Source: Thermoplasmata archaeon
Lineage (GTDB): Archaea > Thermoplasmatota > Thermoplasmata > SG8-5 > JAGLSY01
Assembly (NCBI GenBank): GCA_023137005.1
Contig: JAGLQE010000317.1
Coordinates: forward strand, 1 to 6,177
DNA length: 6,177 bases
Direction of reading: 5' to 3'
Each line of letters starts with the position of its first letter. Position 1 is the stretch's first letter. The translations under genes and the position numbers were made by a program. Shown here one piece after another: positions 1 through 5,742 of this stretch. The notes beneath the pieces are model-generated. The model searched no databases, was not told the DNA's origin, and saw only the letters and a program-made list of their open reading frames with translations.

Positions 1-2
1 AT

Positions 3-647
3 AGTGGTGTAAACATTGATGAGAACTATGTATGGGGCAACCTCACACACTTCAGCATATATGCACTAATGTCAGAGAATGTCATGGATGTTCCAACTCC
101 ATTTGTATTCCCACCGTTCTTCTTATTAATAATCGGGTTATTCCTTGGTATAATGTTGTTCTCTGCAGGATCGAGGAGCGAACCACTTGTGTTCATGCTG
201 GCCGCTGGGCTTCTGCCAGCAGGTGCTGACAAGGAAAACAACGAGATCCGTGGTGAGATAAAAGGTATGATCATGGCCAGACCTGGTGTCCATTACAGGT
301 GGATAAAGATTCAGTCTGGAAGAGCTAATGGCACAGTGGCTTATCATCTTAAGAACCTCGAAGATGATGGTGAGATATTCTCAAAGAGAGATGGCATGTT
401 CAAGAGATTCTACCCCAAAGGTGTGAAGAAATTAAAGGACATAGACTTGACCCCATCAAAAGACATTGAGAGATCCATCCTTGAGATCGTGAAGGAGCAC
501 CCTGGTGCATCAATAAGTGAGATATCATATCTGATAGATGAGCAAAGACAGAAAGTGCATTACCACATAAGAAAGATGGAACAGGGTGGCCAGATCAAAA
601 TATCCAAGGATGAATCTGGAAACACCGAATGTTATATAAATACATAA
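3..647 (+). CDS. Membrane-anchored tandem winged-helix transcriptional regulator, 5' end cut by window
   Basis: The frame is open to the window edge, giving 214 visible residues; the first internal ATG (69) is probably not the start. The 22 residues before it (ending WGNLTHFSIYAL) read like the last strand of an extracellular beta domain. Next comes a transmembrane helix (visible residues about 34-53), then a shorter hydrophobic stretch (61-75). Two winged-helix domains follow: about 81-139, with NGTVAYHL and a DGMFKRFYP wing, and about 152-213, with KVHYHIRKME. This order (outer domain, membrane segment, hydrophobic juxtamembrane segment, two wHTH domains) is familiar from membrane-bound archaeal regulators, which are thought to pass an envelope signal to DNA. 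Target genes cannot be read from the sequence. It lies 46 bases upstream of the propeller-ATPase gene on the same strand, so a regulatory link is possible but unproven. Family assignment is fairly sure; topology and ligand are unknown. Confidence 0.85.
   Translation, partial: SGVNIDENYVWGNLTHFSIYALMSENVMDVPTPFVFPPFFLLIIGLFLGIMLFSAGSRSEPLVFMLAAGLLPAGADKENNEIRGEIKGMIMARPGVHYRWIKIQSGRANGTVAYHLKNLEDDGEIFSKRDGMFKRFYPKGVKKLKDIDLTPSKDIERSILEIVKEHPGASISEISYLIDEQRQKVHYHIRKMEQGGQIKISKDESGNTECYINT
632..641 (+). promoter_or_regulatory. Candidate archaeal TATA box for the propeller-ATPase/McrC-like pair
   Basis: TTATATAAAT lies inside the last codons of the upstream regulator gene. A start site about 25-27 bases downstream of its centre would fall near 662, just before an AGAGGAG Shine-Dalgarno-like sequence and the first ATG at 680. 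This would let the 694-4402 pair be transcribed independently of the regulator. It is inferred from position and sequence only; no clear BRE is visible. Confidence 0.45.
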
Positions 648-665
648 TCAATTCGTCTTTCATCC

Positions 666-672
666 AGAGGAG
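666..672 (+). promoter_or_regulatory. Shine-Dalgarno-like AGAGGAG, spaced for the ATG at 680
   Basis: AGAGGAG is followed by 7 bases and then ATG at 680, which is good SD spacing. It lies 21 bases before the 694 start of the large gene, too far for direct use there. It therefore points to the five-codon minicistron at 680-697, or to ribosome loading followed by reinitiation at 694. Confidence 0.45.
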
Positions 673-679
673 TGGCAAT

Positions 680-697
680 ATGGGGTATATTAGATGA
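680..697 (+). CDS. Possible 5-codon leader minicistron (MGYIR) coupled to the propeller-ATPase
   Basis: ATG GGG TAT ATT AGA TGA encodes Met-Gly-Tyr-Ile-Arg. It has a well-placed SD upstream (666-672), and its TGA stop overlaps the ATG of the next gene as ATGA (694-697). This arrangement is typical of translational coupling by termination and reinitiation. The large gene has an in-frame TAG immediately before its ATG (691-693), so it cannot extend upstream to use the SD directly. The peptide is too short to carry recognisable function, and chance is a real alternative. Confidence 0.3.
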   Translation: MGYIR

Positions 698-2823
698 AAT
701 TGGTTTGGAAGTACACTACAGGTAATTCCATTAATTTCATTTCAGCTATTGAGAAAAGCAATAACATTGTCTTCTGTGCAGACCAGGATGTATACTGCAT
801 TGATAACTTAAGGAATGTAAAATGGAAGTATGAAACTGGAAACTTCATCAATCATTTTGATATCTCTTCAGATGGAGCAAATGTATTCATATCCACAGAC
901 GACGAAATTATCTCATTGACCCGAATAGGCCACTTGAACTGGAAAATACCCACGCCAGTCCCTGTTTCAAGCATCATACTATCCAATAATCAAGACAGAG
1001 TGATAATTGGATTCAAAGATGGTAAAATTATCACCTTGAATCTTTCAGGAGAAGAAATTTGGTCTGTTGGTACTGAGGCCAACATACAGAAACTGCTTGT
1101 AAACCAACATGGGATCACATCTCTTGGAAAGGATGGGGCAATACATGATATCTCATTGGATGGAACACTGAAGAAGGTGTTTGACCAAGCAGAGATAATT
1201 GATATCCTGGCTACAGATGATCTTATTTTCACAATTTCAAAAGATGGCACTATTCAGAAGGTAGTTAATGGTAAACCATCATGGAAGAAAAAGGTTAAAT
1301 CAAAGCCTACTAACTCTCAATTATGCTTGGATTTCAAATGTATAACAATTAGTTGCATGGATGGTAGAGTATTCTCTTTCACATACGATGGAAAGGTAAA
1401 GAGTCACACAAAGGTGGATGGTGGAGTTAGCTTTATGAAAAAGCTTGGTTCCCATATGATCATTGCCACAGATAACAATATAGTCTATGCTATGGACAAT
1501 GATCTCAAGCCTGCTTACACATTAAAGATCAATGATTGGATCAATGATATTACTTATTTCCGCGGACAGTTATTAATTGGTGCTGCGGACACAACCCTAT
1601 ATGCTTTTTCAAGTAAAGAAGAATCCGAAAGAGCAGATGAAGAAGAGGTCGATGATATGCCTCCAGAAATGGAAATACCCGGTGTGGATGAGGACGAGAT
1701 TGAAATTAATTTCAAACTGCCTCATGTTGATGAAAAAGATATACTCGAGAAGACCTACAAACACATACTTGATAAAAAGATGGTTTATTCAAAGAGGGAA
1801 ATTCAGAATATTCTCTATTCCTTGAAGTCTCAACCATTTATGATATTATCAGGTAAGCCAGGCCTTGGTAAGACCAGAGTGGCTCTTGAGATAATAGATG
1901 CATTCAAGTCATCGATCTTCAATGATGAATTGATCGTGGATATATTCATATCCGTGCACCATGGCTTTGATGAAAGTGACCTGTGGGGATACGTGAATCT
2001 GAATGATGATTTCGTGCCTTCATCCCTCTCAAAACAATTGTTTTTCAATGGGAGTAGGTTGAAGACAGAAGAGGAGATTCAGAATGATGAGAGAATTTAT
2101 TTCATAATCCTTGATGAGATGAATCTATCTCAGCCAGACTATTATCTCACGAAACTATTGTCTGCAATAGAGAATAAAAAGCCAATACCCCTTCCCTCTG
2201 GCAAGAACAAGAAAGAGATAATTCATATGCCCCTTCCAATAAACACTTTTGTGATTGGAACCATCAATAGCTATGTTGAAGATGCGACAAGAGAGAAATT
2301 GAGTGGCGGGTTGAAACGAAGGGCCAATATTGTATTCGTATCAAATCCATTGGATTCTATATTTAAGATCAATGATGTTGAGAAACAAAAGAGACAATTG
2401 AAATCTATCATTCTTACCTTGATCAAACAAATACAGCAGGACAATGATATGAATGCTATGATGGGGAAGTATAGGATGGATAGCCTGAATAGTATTGAAG
2501 GCGATGAGATCAATAGAACTGTAATTTCTCTATTCAATATCTTGAAGATAATGCAGAACAGAGAGGAAACAAAACTGACCCTTGGTGTTATCCAGGATAT
2601 GGTTGAATATATGCTGTTCTCAACTGAGCTAGACAGCAACACAGCCATAGATTACCAGATACTGCAGAAGATAATTCCACAGATCACTGGAGAGATAGGC
2701 ATAGTTGATGAGCTTTTGAGCATTGATAATTTCATTAAGATATATCCTCGTACATCTGCTTTGTTGATGAAGATGAAGAAAGAAGCTGCCGAGAACATGA
2801 ACATTATCGTGAGCCCTATCTGA
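694..2823 (+). CDS. Beta-propeller/McrB-like AAA+ ATPase fusion protein
   Basis: Residues about 5-306 form eight repeats of about 39 residues, most opening with a W-K-like strand (W5, W44, W83, W123, W197) and closing with a VYxID/IITLN-type strand, as in PQQ-like eight-bladed propellers. Residues 309-337 are an acidic linker. A McrB/AAA_5-type motor follows: Walker A GKPGLGKT (387-394), FDESDLWGY (about 425-433), Walker B IILDEMN (D474, E475), sensor-1 GTIN (N525), and RRAN (542-545) with the probable arginine finger. The E. coli McrB MNTADRS signature is absent, so GTP or ATP preference cannot be assigned. There is no signal peptide, so it is probably cytoplasmic. The start is fixed by a TAG directly before the ATG. 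The gene lies 16 bases before a McrC-like DUF2357 gene, the usual partner of McrB motors. Inference: the propeller replaces McrB's specificity domain and senses an unknown ligand. Domain calls are strong; function is not. Confidence 0.88.
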   Translation: MKLVWKYTTGNSINFISAIEKSNNIVFCADQDVYCIDNLRNVKWKYETGNFINHFDISSDGANVFISTDDEIISLTRIGHLNWKIPTPVPVSSIILSNNQDRVIIGFKDGKIITLNLSGEEIWSVGTEANIQKLLVNQHGITSLGKDGAIHDISLDGTLKKVFDQAEIIDILATDDLIFTISKDGTIQKVVNGKPSWKKKVKSKPTNSQLCLDFKCITISCMDGRVFSFTYDGKVKSHTKVDGGVSFMKKLGSHMIIATDNNIVYAMDNDLKPAYTLKINDWINDITYFRGQLLIGAADTTLYAFSSKEESERADEEEVDDMPPEMEIPGVDEDEIEINFKLPHVDEKDILEKTYKHILDKKMVYSKREIQNILYSLKSQPFMILSGKPGLGKTRVALEIIDAFKSSIFNDELIVDIFISVHHGFDESDLWGYVNLNDDFVPSSLSKQLFFNGSRLKTEEEIQNDERIYFIILDEMNLSQPDYYLTKLLSAIENKKPIPLPSGKNKKEIIHMPLPINTFVIGTINSYVEDATREKLSGGLKRRANIVFVSNPLDSIFKINDVEKQKRQLKSIILTLIKQIQQDNDMNAMMGKYRMDSLNSIEGDEINRTVISLFNILKIMQNREETKLTLGVIQDMVEYMLFSTELDSNTAIDYQILQKIIPQITGEIGIVDELLSIDNFIKIYPRTSALLMKMKKEAAENMNIIVSPI

Positions 2824-2839
2824 TCCCCTGTGTGTTACA

Positions 2840-4402
2840 ATGGCTGATGAATTGGAGTGGTACATAAATGGTTCGAAGGTTGAGGACAATAAGATCAAAT
2901 TCGAATCTATTTCCTATATATCTATCGTGATCAAGGGCTCTTTTCATGAAGATAAAGAATATGCCATACTCCATAATGACGAAAAGCATCAAATATCTAC
3001 AATAGGCAAGGACACTCTGAATGTAGTGATCGATACATCAAACCAGGTTGGATATCATTTACTAAATCTCCTTGTTGATAATGAGCCAGTATTATTCATT
3101 CCTGTAGAAGTGATCACAGAAGGAGCGGACATTATATTATTGGATTTCTGGGCAATGGTAGATCAATTGTTTGCAAATATCGTGTCAACCCAAGGCGTGT
3201 TCACATATGTGGATAAACTAGGGAAAAAGCACAATATAAGAAATGCATATTTTTCATATAACTGGATCAATTCAAGGTTCGCTCACATTGAAAAGAATAT
3301 TGTCATGCTAAATCAAAACATGCCAAAGAACCTTAAATACAATTATAAAAAATCACCACAAATAAAGAACATGAATGTCCCCAGGACGATCAAACTGTTG
3401 CGTAAAAACCCAAGTTTACTATCTCAAAATGCCCATGGCATAAGTTTGAATGGAGCAAAGTATGTCCCAGATATGGTGATCGTGGAGCAAAGCCAGCTGG
3501 ATTACAAGCGTGTTGAGAATATCCAAATATTCGATATGATCCGGGGTGTACATCACAATATCCAATCACTGATCGAACTATTCGTTTCAAAGAATAAGGG
3601 TGGAGCATTTGACAAGGAGATCACAAATTGCCTAGCCTGGTTGAAAAAGATAACATTTCTCAGATCAATGACCTTCCTTTCAAACCTTGACGTTAAAGAC
3701 CTGGGAGCCTTGCAGAAGTTTCCTAAAACCCCACTCCAGGTATCAAATGTATACTATCAGAATCTTTATCAAATATATCTGGAGTTCTTGAACAATAACT
3801 TTGATGTTTCAGACAAGACAAAGGATCGAGTATATTCTCATATTGGCAATGTTGATAAGATATACCAAACATATTTCGCACTATTGTTGGCGGATTCCCT
3901 AAATATGGAGGCATGTGGTGAAACCCTTGAGGAATCAAGCACTGACGGTTACTCCTATGAGAGCTTGGATATTAAATTATATTATAGATCAACCTCTGAG
4001 AATTTACCAAAGCCATGGACCAAGTTATCAACAGTGCCAGATTTCATACTCCATTTTGAGGATGTGAATGAGCATGCGATCATCCTTTGTAGGTATTCTG
4101 ATGATGATGGGAAAGTCCCATCAAGCATTCAGATGGAGATCACAGCTTACATGAATGCCTACAATATCAACAATGCGGTTATTGTGTACCCGGGAGATGA
4201 TTTCGGAATATTGGAATGTAATGTAAATGATGAGAAATGTCAGAAAATATTACAAATTCCGCTTAGGCCGCATGAGGTCAAAGGTGATGTCACTCAATTG
4301 ATCACGATGATTGGAGAATTGGTTAGGCTCTCAATTAAAACTAATACCTCGGAGGAGCTTCAGGATTTTCAAATGAAGGTACAGAGTTTTCAGTCAAGGT
4401 GA
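2840..4402 (+). CDS. McrC-like DUF2357 protein with degenerate PD-(D/E)XK nuclease domain
   Basis: This is the likely partner of the upstream McrB-like motor. Residues about 1-95 look like a beta-rich N-terminal domain. The middle (about 100-320) is helical and carries marks I associate with DUF2357/DUF524 proteins: a LLRKNPSLL stretch (186-194), a degenerate ENRFVK-like region around V226-E227-N228, and PLQVSNVYYQNLYQIYLEFL (298-317). The C-terminus follows the PD-(D/E)XK order: P400-D401, a strand IIL (414-416), a QMEITAY helix (431-437), then NNAVIVYPG (444-452). In active relatives the second strand reads like LDAKYK; here it is ILCRYS, so the acid is L416 and the lysine is R418. The protein may thus be catalytically dead or use migrated residues (K425, E433). 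The ATG at 2840 is the only good start, since an in-frame TGA lies at 2810-2812. No clear SD is visible, so translation may be coupled to the gene before. Partnership is strongly suggested; inactivity is an inference. Confidence 0.75.
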   Translation: MADELEWYINGSKVEDNKIKFESISYISIVIKGSFHEDKEYAILHNDEKHQISTIGKDTLNVVIDTSNQVGYHLLNLLVDNEPVLFIPVEVITEGADIILLDFWAMVDQLFANIVSTQGVFTYVDKLGKKHNIRNAYFSYNWINSRFAHIEKNIVMLNQNMPKNLKYNYKKSPQIKNMNVPRTIKLLRKNPSLLSQNAHGISLNGAKYVPDMVIVEQSQLDYKRVENIQIFDMIRGVHHNIQSLIELFVSKNKGGAFDKEITNCLAWLKKITFLRSMTFLSNLDVKDLGALQKFPKTPLQVSNVYYQNLYQIYLEFLNNNFDVSDKTKDRVYSHIGNVDKIYQTYFALLLADSLNMEACGETLEESSTDGYSYESLDIKLYYRSTSENLPKPWTKLSTVPDFILHFEDVNEHAIILCRYSDDDGKVPSSIQMEITAYMNAYNINNAVIVYPGDDFGILECNVNDEKCQKILQIPLRPHEVKGDVTQLITMIGELVRLSIKTNTSEELQDFQMKVQSFQSR

Positions 4403-4408
4403 TTTTTT
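4403..4408 (+). terminator. Oligo-T tract after the McrC-like gene
   Basis: Six T residues begin immediately after the TGA stop at 4400-4402, in the 49-base gap between two convergent genes. Oligo-T tracts are the usual intrinsic termination signal in archaea, so this may end the two-gene transcript. No strong hairpin accompanies it, and the tract is short. Confidence 0.4.
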
Positions 4409-4451
4409 CACTGAGACCCTTATCCTCTAGCTTGGCACCAGTATGTGGCAT

Positions 4452-5138
4452 CTACTCCAATATTACCTCGAACCCATCCTGATCGAATATTAGCGGGAAA
4501 TAGCCCCTGGCATGATTGGACTTTCTCATCTTCGCTACTCCCAGGAATAGATTGACATTATTATCATCCCTCTTGAGATCCAGATGAATGATCCCATCGC
4601 ACAGGAAATCCTCGTCCCTGTTTAGGCTACCATCTCTGGCATCCTCCGAGATCACGAACACGGTCACACCCAGGTCCCTGAGCCAGCCAAAGAATCTGAA
4701 TAATTCCGCTCTCTTATTCTTGACATCCGCCATCACCTCTATTGCTGGTAGGGAGTCGGCCACCAGTATCTCGAAATCCGTGCTGGTCTGAATGTTCTCC
4801 GCATACATCTTGAATATCCTCATCCAGCTTTGCCCTTCCTCGGAAGTATCTACATTTGATTTGAGGTATCCCATGTCCACGATATTGACCTGATTCTCCA
4901 CCGCGATATGGTCCATGCCCAGCTCGGCCATGTGCTCGAGCAAGGAATCCCTTTCCTGCTCCAGGGTCATGTATATTCCCTTCTTTCCTTCCTTCAATGC
5001 ATTATTGTAGAGTATATTGTAAGCGATGGAGGATTTCATAGTCCCGGGCTTGCCTGCCAGTAGCACGACATGGCCCTTTGGTATCCCGCCATTCAATTGT
5101 TCATCAAGTCCTTTAACATAGGTTTTCAAACGTTCCAT
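4452..5138 (-). CDS. Single-domain KaiC/RadA-like RecA-superfamily ATPase
   Basis: This 228-residue protein has one KaiC-type domain. It opens with GLDEQLNGGIPKGHVVLLAG (10-29), typical of KaiC and RadA relatives. Walker A is GKPGTMKS (29-36), with methionine where KaiC usually has glycine before the lysine. E60 in YMTLEQE (56-62) fits the catalytic glutamate position; the second of KaiC's paired glutamates is Q61. Walker B is ILVADS (124-129, D128). The C-terminus KMRKSNHARGYFPLIF (203-218) matches the KaiC KMR...NH segment. Such archaeal proteins are generally thought to act in signalling; the exact role here is unknown. There is no second KaiC domain and no KaiA or KaiB nearby. The ATG at 5138 has GGGGATGA (5143-5150, minus strand) in SD position. 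The gene is divergent from the acetyltransferase gene and convergent with the McrC-like gene, and clearly richer in GC than the latter. Confidence 0.88.
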   Translation of the reverse strand: MERLKTYVKGLDEQLNGGIPKGHVVLLAGKPGTMKSSIAYNILYNNALKEGKKGIYMTLEQERDSLLEHMAELGMDHIAVENQVNIVDMGYLKSNVDTSEEGQSWMRIFKMYAENIQTSTDFEILVADSLPAIEVMADVKNKRAELFRFFGWLRDLGVTVFVISEDARDGSLNRDEDFLCDGIIHLDLKRDDNNVNLFLGVAKMRKSNHARGYFPLIFDQDGFEVILE

Positions 5139-5142
5139 ATAT

Positions 5143-5150
5143 TCATCCCC
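5143..5150 (-). promoter_or_regulatory. Shine-Dalgarno-like site of the KaiC-like gene
   Basis: Read on the minus strand this is GGGGATGA, with the GGGGA core ending 7 bases before the ATG at 5138. An ATG inside it (5146-5144) is out of frame, which supports 5138 as the start. Confidence 0.45.
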
Positions 5151-5191
5151 GAATTGACTAGGTATCTATTTGTTGATGTTTAAAGTTTATG

Positions 5192-5198
5192 TTTTATA
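5192..5198 (-). promoter_or_regulatory. Candidate TATA box for the KaiC-like gene
   Basis: On the minus strand this reads TATAAAA. A start site about 27 bases downstream would fall near 5168, giving a leader of about 30 bases that contains the SD-like site. A second AT-rich stretch, ACTTTAAACA on the minus strand (5178-5187), is an alternative that would give a leader of about 17 bases. Confidence 0.4.
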
Positions 5199-5213
5199 CG
5201 ATCCTAATGCAAA

Positions 5214-5221
5214 TTTAAATA
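5214..5221 (+). promoter_or_regulatory. Candidate TATA box for the acetyltransferase gene
   Basis: TTTAAATA is centred about 26 bases before position 5243-5245. This would place transcription start at or next to the ATG at 5245, giving a leaderless or nearly leaderless mRNA. It shares the 106-base divergent gap with the promoter of the KaiC-like gene. Confidence 0.4.
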
Positions 5222-5244
5222 ATGATATTACATTACAATGACGG

Positions 5245-5721
5245 ATGGACAATATGGAAATAGTCAAAGCAAAAGTAGAGCATGCCGATGGTATCGTGGA
5301 CCTCTGGGTGGGTTTGATGGACTACCATTGGGAACTCAATCCCTTTCACAAATTGAGAGAAGGCGCTACCAAGAACTGGGGAAAATATCTTGAAAATATG
5401 ATGGAAAGAGAAGATGCCATCGTCCTGGTCGCCCTGGATGGAAATGAAAGGCCAGTGGGTTACATCATTGGCAATGTTAAGGAGTATCCGCCCATCTTCT
5501 GGTTGGAGAATTATGGCTTCATATCCGATATGTTCATATCAGACGAGTTCAGGGGTTCAGGACTCGGCAAAAGAATGGTAGAGGATATTCTCAGGTGGTT
5601 CGACAAGCATGATCTTGAGAGAATAGAGCTGAGAGTGGAACCTTTGAATGATCTGGGCTATGGTTTCTGGAAAAGCCAGGGATTCAAAACACAAGTTCAT
5701 GTGATGGCAATGGACCGCTGA
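5245..5721 (+). CDS. GNAT-family N-acetyltransferase
   Basis: This 158-residue protein is the normal length for a single-domain GNAT, which transfers an acetyl group from acetyl-CoA to an amine. The acetyl-CoA pyrophosphate-binding motif A is clear: a strand GFISDMFI (91-98), then DEFRGSGLGKRM (100-111) with R103-G104-S105-G106-L107-G108. Motif B follows as NDLGYGFWKSQGF (135-147), with the family's aromatic/GF ending. VGYIIGNV (71-78) is the central strand. The substrate cannot be told from the sequence; both protein N-termini and small molecules are acetylated by relatives. Two in-frame starts are possible: ATG 5245, suggested by the TATA spacing for a leaderless message, or ATG 5254, which has GGATGG just upstream. 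The gene is divergent from the KaiC-like gene and convergent with the phosphoesterase gene. Confidence 0.88.
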   Translation: MDNMEIVKAKVEHADGIVDLWVGLMDYHWELNPFHKLREGATKNWGKYLENMMEREDAIVLVALDGNERPVGYIIGNVKEYPPIFWLENYGFISDMFISDEFRGSGLGKRMVEDILRWFDKHDLERIELRVEPLNDLGYGFWKSQGFKTQVHVMAMDR

Positions 5722-5742
5722 TAATATATAAAGTAAAATTAA
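5722..5742 (-). terminator. T-rich end of the phosphoesterase gene in a 21-base convergent gap
   Basis: Read on the minus strand, the bases after the phosphoesterase stop are T-rich (TTAATTTTACTTTATATATT), which fits an archaeal termination signal. The plus-strand AATATATAAAG in the same place looks like a TATA box, but it points into the end of a convergent gene and is not called as a promoter. Confidence 0.3.

Noticed and set aside
2271..2648. 125-codon open frame on the minus strand inside the ATPase gene
   Set aside because: It lies wholly opposite a well-supported coding region, has low-complexity Ser/Ile/Leu-rich content and no recognisable domain; it is a shadow frame.
4433..4450. Imperfect inverted repeat TGGCAC/GTGGCA in the convergent gap
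   Set aside because: The stem is six pairs with an internal G-G mismatch and no adjacent T-run on the strand that would need it; too weak to call a terminator.
4452..5138. KaiC-like gene as part of the McrB/McrC-like system
   Set aside because: It is on the opposite strand, convergent, has its own promoter and a clearly different base composition; nothing in the sequence ties it to the pair.
5723..5733. TATA-like AATATATAAAG after the acetyltransferase gene
   Set aside because: On the plus strand it points into the 3' end of a convergent gene with no downstream plus-strand gene in view; better explained as the T-rich terminator of the minus-strand gene.
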